From Ascaris suum (lineage: Eukaryota > Nematoda > Chromadorea > Rhabditida > Ascarididae): 64,000 nucleotides of DNA. Positions 12,097 through 22,940 of the stretch are shown here, in pieces. The notes under the pieces are model-generated. The model did no database searches. It was not told the DNA's origin and saw only the letters and a list, made by a program, of their open reading frames with translations. The stretch is taken from the NCBI GenBank assembly GCA_013433145.1, contig CM024182.1, positions 6,090,974-6,154,973 of the forward strand. Reading direction: 5' to 3'. Numbering within the stretch: position 1 is the stretch's first letter; each line of letters opens with the position of its first letter. A program made the position numbers and the translations under genes.

Positions 12097-13813
12097 ATGG
12101 AAGAATTGTGGCAAGTGACCAATAGTTTGGAGCAGCGTTCAAGTTTGACACGTCCTCGTCGCTACAACACTTTGCGGCCAATCACGCCAAATAGACAAAG
12201 CATTTGTTCACTTTCGACAAATGGGTTACTGCTTAATCGATACTCAATATTTGCTGTTTTTACTTTCTGCTGCCTAATTGCGACGGGTTATTCAGCGGCT
12301 GTCAAGACGGGCTGCCGAAAACATGGTAAAGTTTTTTGCTTGTATTTTCCAAATGCTGCATAATTATGTAAATTATAGTACGAAAGAAATCATTAACTCA
12401 TTACTAATATATCGAGATTGAATGTGTTTATCCATACGCAGGTCAACAATCTAACAATCTACTTTCACTTTTTTCAATGAATTCAGACTTGAGAATAAAT
12501 AGCGTTTTCCAATAAAGATCTCATAGGAAATTCATAGAAAGAAAGAAGTAATCACACATCTAAATGCTTAAGTGCAATTTTAATTCAGTGAGTTTTTAAT
12601 TGCCCACATTTATCCGTTTGTTGCTAGCTAAATATGTTTCTTCTCACTTCAAAGGGTGTTTTTTACCCTGGAAAGTGAAAAAATTCCTGACAATTCCTGG
12701 CAATAACTCAAATTTCCGTTAAATGCAAAACTCTAATACAATAGGTGAATATAGCTGCTATAACCCTCAGCATGGCTCTCAGAGAGCAAGAACGCTAATT
12801 CACTATAAGCTGATCCATCAACATCTGATTTCCTATGGAAGAAATTTTATATAATTGGTTGTTGAGCGAAAAGTAGCCTAGTATAGACGTTTATATGTGC
12901 ACGGGTAATGTTTCTCCAGTAGAACGAGTCAGACTTTGTTACCTTCGAACTTCTAGTTGCTAGAAAGCAAGGTCAACTTCAATAGCATTAATTCAAACTC
13001 ATTAAAAGAATAAGGCCCTCATTTATTGCTCTCTCATAACTACTAGGCTTATTTATAGGCACACAACACGTGATTGATGAACCTGGTTGTGATTTGGTAG
13101 CCGTAAATATCAATATGTGCAGTGGATATTGTATGTCATTTTCGTTTCCGAATCCTGGTGAAAATTCAATTACTGTACATGGCAAATGTTGTCGAATGGT
13201 CGATACGGAATGGGTACGTTGCAATGATATATTATTCAAATCTCTATACAATAGATAATTACCATATTAAATAGATATTCATATAGCGTTGAATTGAATT
13301 CTTCCGTTCAACTCAACTAATCTAAAGACTACGGTAACCTAATCAACACTAGTCGATCGAAATTACGGTGATAGCATTCTATGCTGAAAGCATGATGCAG
13401 ATTACGAATTTGCAACTAGTAATGAATAGGAGAATATAGAGGGATTCTACTTTATGGTATATATCTTTATGACAGTATTGGATTTAATTCTTTAAGCGAT
13501 TGCTTTGATAGGCCTCGAAAAGTGCTCATTAGTTTGGTCCTCCATCTCTTGTGAATAATTTTTCACAGCAGAGCTCTAATTGATAGTGAATGATGGATGA
13601 ATAGCTTCAATGATATTTTTGAGTGTAGAGAATAGCGCGTTAGAACATATTTTGTTTTACCGTATTTCCTTATAGATGCTTACCGTATGCGCTTCAGCCA
13701 AATACAATTTTTCTTTCTTCTTTCAGATTGAAGTAAAAGTAAATTGCGATGATGGAGAGCGCAAGATGAAAATTCCGAGTGCTGTCGAGTGCAGGTGTTT
13801 CGATTGTGCTTAA
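12097..13813 (+). CDS. flr-2: GPA2/FLR-2-like glycoprotein hormone alpha-type subunit
   Basis: Three exons: 12097-12325, 13059-13213 and 13727-13813 (stop TAA), 156 residues in all. Donors are G|GTAAAG and TGG|GTACGT; acceptors are TTTATAG and CTTTCAG; phases agree. The mature part has ten cysteines in the GPA2 pattern: GCRKHG, PGCDL, NMCSGYC, GKCC, VNCDD and the end ECRCFDCA. This cystine-knot family acts as a secreted hormone; in vertebrates GPA2 pairs with GPB5 (thyrostimulin), and C. elegans FLR-2 is the nematode GPA2 relative. A hydrophobic stretch (about residues 50-68, YSIFAVFTFCCLIATGYSAA) should act as the signal sequence. Oddly, about 48 polar residues precede it, with no later in-frame Met in exon 1. 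I see no N-x-S/T site in the cysteine-rich part. No partner GPB5 gene was seen here. Family call is firm; the start codon is less so. Confidence 0.9.
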
Positions 13814-16800
13814 TTACTTCATGCATGAATTCATTTAAAAAATCGAAAATATTTCTTGAAAGACAAAAAGATGGTTTTCGAAATGAAAACTATCGAATTA
13901 TGATAATACGAGCAATCAGCAGTCAGTCAGTCAATCAGCCAATTAAACTCACAACACCAATTGGCCGCCAATGATTATCGAAAATCTGTTTATTATTAAT
14001 AACAGATTATTTATTATGCTCTAGTCTGTACTGCTTCATTATTCTGAGCAACATACAATTCATGCTGATCTGTTGTTTTGTTTTCTAGCAACTTTTGTTG
14101 TGATTTTTTTCCTGCCTTTTTTTTTCGAAGGCAGATGAAATATGCTTTTTTTTTCCTAGATTTGCAGTTTTTTTTGCTTAATACGCTTGTATTTGATGAA
14201 TTGCATAATTATTGAGCTTCTCGAAAAGAGCACACATTTTACTGCATATGTCAATGACCGCAGAGGATGAGCCCTGTACGATATAGCATCAAATGGAATC
14301 CAAATATTCTCCTTCCTTCTGCCCCCCGAAACATTAGAAGAACTTCCCTCGCCGCAGGAATGACGACGACCAAACGCTGTCCTCTATCCTTAGACCGTTC
14401 TTTCTTCGTTGACCGTTATCTCCGGTCTTTTCTTGGAAAAGATTTGGAAAAAAATTGTGGGAAATGCTGCTCACAAAATTCCGCAAATCTCTTCGCCTGT
14501 GTTTTTTTTTGAATCTGAAATTTTCAAGGACTCCACTTCTAAACGGCATTTTACATAGCAGAATCCCATTCTAGGCTATTCTCTTTACACTCTTTATATG
14601 AATGTCTCGAAAATGAGCTGGAAAGCTGCAATGATCTCTTTAAAACGATGTGATGATCTCAAGCTCATCGTATGAAGTAACCATATGTAAGATTTATACT
14701 TTCGAACAATACTTTATTATCTATCCTGCATTGAGGAATCCAGAAAGAGTCTATTACTAAGAAAAGTTTTGTCTCGTTACTGTCTAAAGATGCTAAGCGA
14801 TAGAAAATAAAGCGCGAATTTTCTTGCACCAAATAGAAAAAATCGGTAAAATGAGAGAAACTAATAAGCTAATTCAATAAGAAATTCATTGAATTAAAAT
14901 TCCACACTATTGATCAATAAATTCATAAACTTTTAGTGATGAGCAATCAGGAAACCAATGTTATTTGAAATTTGAAAGCTCTGATCATTTAATCGCTCCT
15001 ATGCTTATTTTTTTGGCATTGGTTTTCGTTTAAATAAATTTACTTCTATGCCAATTCACCTGTAAAATTTACCTGCACGATTGTATATCATCTAATAACT
15101 ACCGTTTCAATCAATCAACATTTAGAGAACGCAACGATCAAATCGCTTAGATCGATTAAATTTTACAGTATACCAAACGTAGGTCTATCAAAAATCGCTA
15201 CAGTACACATTGAAAAAAAAAAAGAAAAATTTTCTGCATGAAGAAATAAATCATCGTTGTTTTATTACATTTATTGTATCATTGCAGCTAAATTTTTTTT
15301 TCTTTTTCAAAGTATATATACGTAATTATTTGTGCTCTTTTATTTATTGTTTTCAATGCTGTGATCTTCAAAAATCCAAAGTGGAATTCCGCTGTTTCAA
15401 AAGTTTTTTTCCTTTCTTTGTTCCGCTTTTCAACAACAATATTTCTTCAAATAATATAAGGATATTGTATAGTCAAGCGATTTTTGCTCGCTTATATTTC
15501 CTCATATAATATATAACTGCTATAATCGCTTGCAAATATTTTCAAGTAGCTAAAAATTCTACTGGATTGTCCGATTGACGGTTGATGGGATTTATAGTAT
15601 ATTGCTGATGAATAAGAAATGTTGTTGAGTAAAGTGTTCCAACGCATAACAGAAATTTAGATTGTATCAAGAGTGTGAATAAGTCAATTGAACTAATTTC
15701 GCATAAATATTACGAATGAATTAACGAAACAATTAATGAAAACAGGTAGTCACTAAAACTATATCAAGTCATTTCCAAGCAGAACTTTTCCGTCGTACCC
15801 TTTAGATCTTGCAGAATTTACACGTTGGGAAAGAGGGTAAAATTTGGCTTTCTGGATTTTGAATAAGTGGATGACCTCAATTGCCTCTCTCTCGAGGATG
15901 TACTCCATAACACGCTACTGGAGTGTCAACATTGTCGCAGAAGTGTCCGATGGCGGAAATGACCAAGCACAATTAGAACATAACTTTCGAACTATTCTGA
16001 TGAAGTAATACAAATAATGCATAGATATCAATTTAAAAAAAAAACAATTCCTAGAGAAAGGATTCAAATATTGAAATCACAATTGTGTTATTATCCTGAA
16101 AGCAATAATACCTAATAACGAGTGGAAAGCATTGGCATTGTAAATTAAAGATGTCGTATATTAGAAGCGCAATTTCACACGAGAAAAAGAATAACTTCAC
16201 ACGTGAAAATATTTCAAAAAATATAATTGGATCGTTTTTTTTTTGTGAATCGTCGAAAACTTCTAAGAATCAAAAAACCTAGAAGCATTTTCAAAATCAC
16301 TGAGATCATAAAAGCATTTCTAAATCAAGAAAATCCCTATTTCGTCTGTTTAAAAATCGCTATACTATTAAATTACTTGAACGAAGAGTCGATCTCATCG
16401 CAACAACAAAGAGTTCAAATATTTGATAGATGCAAATATTGCAACAAGCAATAATGCTAAAATTTGTCATAGAGATTCAGCACTCTTTTCAATAATGAAA
16501 GGGGGGAGATCATTGATTCAGAAATAAGAAAAATTTTTTTACCTATTCAAATGATAAGCTGCAAAAAAAAATCTATCTATGAACGTTGGATTTTGATAAA
16601 AGTAGCGTATAGAAATATGAAGTGTTTTCATGTAGAAAGTATAAACAGCTAAATCATTCGGCGATACAAAGACTGAGAATATTACAGAACAATCAACTCC
16701 AATGTCAACACATTCATAAATTCCTCAGAAGCAAATTTCAGCGTTCAGATCACTTCTGAAATGTTGATCAATCGATTATCGCATCCGTCATGCATTAGCG

Positions 16801-17093
16801 AAATCATTTATAACAAAACGGACTCAACTATAGGATGACTAATTAATGAAGTGAAGATATACGTGAGATGATGGATGCTTCGAAAATTTCACTCATTCGC
16901 ACCGAAATTATTATCAATAATGTTCACTATTTTCAGAATCGAACTAGCAATCAAATAACTAAGAGAAATGCTCATCACAGTATCTCATGTATACTGTAAA
17001 CGGTAGTGGAGTTAATATTTGAAATTTGAACCAATTTTCTGTCTGGCAATACTTCATATATTCCGCTCGTTTTGCGACACTAGTGAGGGGGTA

Positions 17094-17112
17094 GAACACC
17101 TGCCAGGTGTTC
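17094..17112. promoter_or_regulatory. 19-base palindrome with two E-boxes
   Basis: GAACACCTGCCAGGTGTTC is a perfect palindrome around a central C. It contains CACCTG and CAGGTG, E-box forms bound by bHLH and Snail/ZEB-type zinc-finger factors. No gene start is recognised close by. Confidence 0.4.
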
Positions 17113-17842
17113 GAAACGAAGCAGTAATCACAAGCTGAGAGGAATTCCGATGAAAGTTTTTGCAAAAAAAAAGCTAGAATCGATAGCTGTACTAGGTGAT
17201 GTTTTGAAATGTTGCTCTGCATTCAGAATGAGGACTCGCAATGTACGCTTCAACCCGATTTAGTAGGGTGGATTTGATGTGCAAAGTTGATCTCGCTGCA
17301 GACGCCGGATCCAAAAATTATCCTATCCAAGCTGCAATTTTCGTTGATGTGACGAGATCCAGGATCACAGAGTGTTAGAGCCACGAGACGGCTCCATTAC
17401 TTCTACAACAAACATCTATAGCCAAGCAATATTATTTCCATAATGAGAAATAAAAGTTACGCTACTGAAAGCACTATGGAACTCCTGGATAAAAGATTGA
17501 ATTCAGAAAAGCCCATCAGAACAAAACCTCCGAACCTATCAACAGAATGGTCTGTAATATCATTGCAATGCACGTCAAGCAGATGAATGCTCTTACTATT
17601 AGCATTGCTAAAAGTGAAGCTGCATATTCCTAACGAACCACCTTAACGATTGATAATCATCCGTCCAGATCAGTCGCTGAAACTGTATCTATCACCATTC
17701 ATGAACACAACCTCCATCAACGTTACGAACTGTACATCTATTTATTGCGGTAATAGGCATCACAATAGCTTCTTTCAAATACAAACATATATCGTGAAAT
17801 TTCGCTTGGTAATACTTATTCGAATAGCGGCAGATGCTATGT

Positions 17843-18272
17843 CATGCTATGTCTTTCATCTCATTGAGTGGAAGTACTAGCGCAATATAAAAAGAAAAGT
17901 GAAATAAATTCGGCTGAAACTGAGAATAATTCTGAAATGAATGAAAATGCAAACCTGATTTTTCTACTTATTTCACAACAATATTCCAAACTTTTGTGAA
18001 GATTTCTCAGAAACTTCGATCTTGTATCATGTTTGTCAGTATTTCTAAAATGCAGTGGAATTTTCAAAAATTTCGAAACTGAATTTCCAAAATCACATTG
18101 CATTTGCCTACCTTAAATTCATATACTTATTTATTTACTTGTTTATTTGCTTATTTATTTATTTATTTGCTTATTTATCTCACAAAATATTTCTCAGAGC
18201 TAAAATTCCCGAATGTGAAACGCCATGCTATGTCTTTCATCTCATTGAGTGGAAATACTAGCGCAATATAAA
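17843..18272. repeat. 49-base direct repeats about 380 bp apart
   Basis: The two copies (17843-17891 and 18224-18272) begin CATGCTATGTCTTTCATC, end in CGCAATATAAA and differ at one base. The span between them includes a TTTA-rich tract. This could be the terminal repeats of a short element or a local duplication. Confidence 0.9.
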
Positions 18273-19579
18273 TTCAACTGACCTCAGCGGATATTTTATG
18301 ATGTATAGTAAAAATTTTTTCAGCACTTCCTAAGGGAAGTTGCACCAGTCTATCTTTGATTTATGAGAGCATTTCCGTAATAATTTCGAAAATGAAAAAA
18401 AAGGAATTCAAATTGTCGAGATTGGGTGATATTTATTGCGCGATAGGTGATCGAGCAATAATTTCATTCGCAACAATAAAATACCATACTTATATTCCGT
18501 CACTGAGTGCATTGAAACAACTAGGGCAGCAAATCCTCATAGATCTCTCACCCCTTCCAAGAGACACCCTAAGATACTGAAGCCTTAATTCCGTCCTAAG
18601 TGGTAGTGAAAAACTTTAATGATCCAACAAATGAACCAACAATCATTTGAGCGAACATGATGTGAATCAGAGCCGAACATCTTTATATCCTACAGTCGGC
18701 TCGATCCTCATATCGAAAAGCATTTGATTGGAGCTGCAATGTTCCGCATTAGTCTACGACAGTTTAAAGGACACCAAATTTCCGAAAGCCTTCAGGCTCA
18801 CAGGCTTTCTTGGATTACAACACTTCTGTGTAGAGTAGATGTTTGAGTACATAATGATCGCTGTGTGAAACATTTTGGCGCAAATGTCACCCGAAAGGCG
18901 AACCGCGTCCATTAAACAATCCTAACACACGGTTGAGATGGACTTCCGGCAGTTTGCCTATTCTCGCAATACCACTTTGCAGAAGAACCTCGCTATTTTG
19001 CTAGTGAATGGCATGTCCAAACAATACATCCACAGGAAAAAACATATCCCAGTGTGAAATTTAAATAGAACAATTAATAGTGGGTGAGGGAAATTGACAC
19101 CTAGCAACATCAAACAAGAAGGTAAAAGATTTCCCCAAATATATGCACTAGAACAGTCTCAAAAAAAACCGTTACTCGTGAAATTCATTGCAGTAAATTT
19201 AGCTCCGAAAGAAAAATTGCATAAAAATATATCGCATGCCACTAATATCTTTCCAGTTTAAACGACCTTTTCCCAAATATTTAGTTTGTCAGAAGTTTTC
19301 CTGGTACGAGTGCAAAAAAAAGTTAAATCGGTTTGCTAAAAGTTTTTCCTAACAAGATTGCAAAAAAAAAAATTCAAACAGAATGCAGTAAAAAATCGAT
19401 AATCACTGTTTTGAAATTGTGAAGAACTTGATCAAGGTGAGCACGAGAAAAGATATTCGAAAACACTTAATCGAAATCCAGATTTACTGATAAACAAATG
19501 CGCTACACAACTACTGACTAGTACGGCTCTATGGTCAACACTGGAAGCGGAAGGCATAGAATAGGAACGAATGGAATTC

Positions 19580-19625
19580 GACCGATCCGCGCTCGACGCT
19601 TAGCGAATCGACGGATCGTCACGTG
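19580..19625. repeat. Inverted repeat next to a CACGTG E-box
   Basis: GACCGATCCG (19580-19589) pairs with CGGATCGTC (19612-19620) with one bulge and a 22-base loop. CACGTG follows at 19620-19625, and a consensus donor TTAG|GTAAGC lies at about 19643. The patch is clearly less AT-rich than its flanks. Confidence 0.5.
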
Positions 19626-20054
19626 AAACGTGGATTGCATTAGGTAAGCACAACGTAGTATCTCAAAGCTTCAATCGTTTTTTATTAACCTTACTATTTG
19701 AAATCGGCAAATCTCATCGTCATTCTCAAAGAAATATTTTACTTGAAATTCGGTTTTTTTAAATTTTTTAATGTTGATCTCATTGGTTGATTATGTTGTT
19801 TCGTTAATTTATTAAGTGTAATTCTAAGTGACATTAATTTCTCGAATTCAGTTTCAATTTTTTCCTAGCAGCGAAATCGAAGAGTGCCAAATGTTTTTTG
19901 TGGTTATTTCATTAGAAGAAAGAAAAAATTTTGATGAAATAAATTGAAATTGCAATTTGATTTACAGATCGCATATTAAGATCAACGATCACATTGCGGT
20001 CAATTTCGATTTTTGATCAACAATTATGGAATAACCCTAAGATGATATAATTTG

Positions 20055-20100
20055 TCGACTTTTATCTGTATCAATTATCGACTTTTATCTGTATCAATAA
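20055..20100. repeat. 23-base tandem duplication
   Basis: Two adjacent copies of a unit starting TCGACTTTTATCTGTATCAA, differing near the 3' end. Confidence 0.9.
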
Positions 20101-22472
20101 TAAGAATTAATGAAATATGATGACAGAACATGAACTTCCAAACTGTAGTATTGAAAGTTTTCCCTCCAAAGATTGCAGAGAGAGAAAGAGTGGCGAGAGA
20201 GAGAGAGAGAGAATAGGAATAGTCACATGTGTCTGAGAATTCTCGAAACTTATTTCTTGAATGCTTGTTTTGAAATATTATGTGATTATTCAAAATAACA
20301 AAGAAAAAGAAATGACGTACTGTAACGTCTTTTAATTTGCTAATAAATTATGAAGTTTGGCTAACTGGTAGAAATGAAAATTACTCATCATCAATCGTAC
20401 ATGAGAAGAGTTGTCTGCAGTAGTATGTCGAAAAGAACCTAAGCGGGGGGTCGCATCCAATATCATGTGACGAAATATATCCTCCCGCGGAGGCGGGGAA
20501 TTTCGCAAACCGTTGAAACTCCGTCGGGATTCAACATTTTCTAAACATTCTTCGCAGAGTGCATGGAATATTCAAAGCTGAGAATTCCCCTCGCCTAACT
20601 GCACGGATGGAAAACGCTTAGTTTTCGTATACCTGATGTGTTGTATGCTGTTCATATGTAACGTCAGCGGATGAATAATTTTTGAAAAGTTGGAGTTCAC
20701 GCATTTCACTGCGTTGGAAAGCATCTCGCTTCATGGAGCACTTATGGCTGAAGCCGAGAAGGCGTGTGCTTGATTCGATTTAGCTATTGACCGAATTTTA
20801 AAGAAAAATTGCAAAAGAAGCAGAAGCAACAGAAAATTACAAATGGATAGGATTTATTTTGGAGCTAAGAGCATATGTGAGTGTGGCAATTTTGTATTGC
20901 TTCTCAATAAGCAAGCTGTAGAGCTAGAGGAATAGAAATACGAAGAGTGAAAACTGCTCGTGAAGCTCTCTTTTTTGCTAGTGAGATGATGAGAAACAAA
21001 ATTAATAGCGAAAGCGCAGTTGCGATCGGAATGGGAAGTTCTAGAAGCTAGCAGCTTGACATGTTGTGTCAAAGTTCTTAATACTCTTCGTGCTATCTGT
21101 AGTACTCCGTGGTACCGCTTAACTGTCACAAGAAGATAAGCATGATGAAGCAGACTTAGCATAGTGAGTGGTTCACTATGGGATGAGGTCAAATTGCAGC
21201 ATAAATAGTCCTGAAGGTGCTATCTCGGGTTTCGTTAGCACCATTAGAATGTGTGAAAATCAATCGTTTTTTTTCAGTGCTGAAAGAATGACAGTGGCTA
21301 ATGAGCACAAGAGCGATCTCACTAACCGAACATAAGCCTCGTCACTTCCGTTAAGCGTTTCTTCAAGCGTGGAGAATCGGAAAACTCTAATCTGGAGAAA
21401 TTGTCGTCAAATCCTATCGAAAGTTTTCCCGTCGAATGTTGTTCGCAGCGTCGCTGATGAACTATATCTTAAGTTTCACCGGTACTTCATCACGATAAAG
21501 AAAAGTAGAGCTTATAGATTTTTTTCGAGTAATGTGATATGATATAGTATACTTTAGAAAACTTCGTGACAGCAAAATATAATATAATATATCTCACGGA
21601 AGTTACAAATCATCAGAGTATATTATTGCCAAATTTATAAACCTTTCATTCTGTTTAATAAGCCATGATAGACGTTAAGAAATTTCCAGACGAAAAACTA
21701 TAACGTGATATAATTTTCGGATTTTAGCGAAGGGTACAGTATGCTAGAGCTCTTTAAAAATCATGACTATTCGCCGCTATTGGTTAGCTAGTTGCTGCTT
21801 TTGTAGCGATGAAAGGACGTTCTTTCTTTTCTTGCTTCTTATTATTTCTAGATCTAAATAGGAAATGCATTGCACATCGCATGTGTAAAATTATTCTTCC
21901 TGTACGGCATCTTTTCTACCTACGAAAGATAAAAGGTGAAGAGAAAGGATAGAGGACTACATCTTAGGAGTTCCCAAAAACAGTGTTTTTTCTTTTGGGT
22001 ATTGTATGGCTTGCATAGATTCTCATTTTCCGTTTTAAACAGCTTTTTCACCAAACTGGAAGTGTTTTCATCCATTTAAGCCATACTCTAAAATTCGCTT
22101 GTTATTTATGGCTTAACAGTATTGTAAGCCTTTGTGATATCAGGTTGAATCACATATATCTTTCAACCGCATACGTTGCATGCCACAAACGGTTTCCCTT
22201 CTGCGAGATTCATTTCATCTCTGATTTCGTCTAAATGAGTCTGTATTGGAAGGTTTCTGCAAAAAATAGCTGGAAATGTGGAATTTTCGGTTCCACTGCA
22301 GTATCAATTTGTGCGTAAACATTGAGTTGAAGGAATTCCGACACGCATTCCAATGGCTGCATAGTTCTGTAATTTGATACATTTTTTGCATCGTTGTTTG
22401 TTGCCTTTGTATATAGCGATCATATTTGCAAGTTTTCATTCTTCAAGGGGTTTTTCCATTTCCCGTCTTTAG

Positions 22473-22612
22473 CATTTTATTTGCACTTCCATCAAACCTC
22501 GATGCTTTATTTGGCAGCATATGGCCGAACGTCTCTCTTAAATACGATGTTGAGCTCGTCCATCTACAAGTTGCCATATCTTCGTTGTGCTTTCTGATTA
22601 TGTTCATTATAC
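22473..22612 (+). CDS. Candidate internal exon of a membrane protein
   Basis: A 140-base segment between acceptor CCCGTCTTTAG and donor ATAC|GTGAGT. It enters with one base and leaves one. It reads from ILFALPSNLDALFG through SIWPNVSLKYDVE to a membrane-like helix, VAISSLCFLIMFII. I do not recognise the family. An open stretch in matching phase follows from a CCTTCAG acceptor at about 22671-22680 to a TGA near 22823, but the two may not be joined. The minus strand is also open here, so this may be chance in a less AT-rich patch. Confidence 0.25.
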
Positions 22613-22647
22613 GTGAGTATTCTCTTTGGCAATAAATCATTGTTTCT

Positions 22648-22940
22648 CTAGTGACGCCTGCAGTTCACCTCCCCCTTCAGCATATCTAGTTGGAACGCAA
22701 CGCCTGATGGAGTTCCCGCATGTTTCTGTGGAGAATATTTTAGCTTGCCAAGGCAAGATTCGCGTTCCTGGCATTCCGTATGGAAGTGACCAAACCTCCA
22801 GCTTGCCTCGGGGGGCTGCATGACGCCATCAAGAAGAAATATGCTTCCAAAAAACAGCCTGGGAATTGTAGAGTCCTCATTTGGGGGCGCGGAGCCCTCA
22901 TGGTTCCAGTTCGATGAGCCATATTTATGCGGATTCAAAA
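22648..22940. other. GC-richer segment open in several frames
   Basis: Clearly richer in G and C than its surroundings. It is open over 96 codons on the minus strand (frame ends ...DMLKGEVNCRRH) and over about 50 codons on the plus strand. Without conservation data I cannot choose a strand or say that it is coding. It may be an inserted element. Confidence 0.35.

Larger units (their letters stand above)
13814..22472. other. Intergenic, repeat-derived and partly less AT-rich
   Basis: An AT-rich imperfect inverted repeat at about 13982-14010 (AATCTGTT ... AACAGATT). The E-box palindrome, the 49-base direct repeats and the 19.6-kb inverted repeat are listed separately. The stretches 17.2-17.7, 18.6-19.0 and 20.4-21.4 kb have lower AT content but are broken by stops in all frames except short pieces, which suggests decayed mobile or gene-derived DNA. 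No family could be named. Confidence 0.5.

Noticed and set aside
20854..21192. 112-codon minus-strand frame
   Set aside because: No splice sites, no recognised motif and a basic, Ser-rich composition; the length is possible by chance in a less AT-rich patch.
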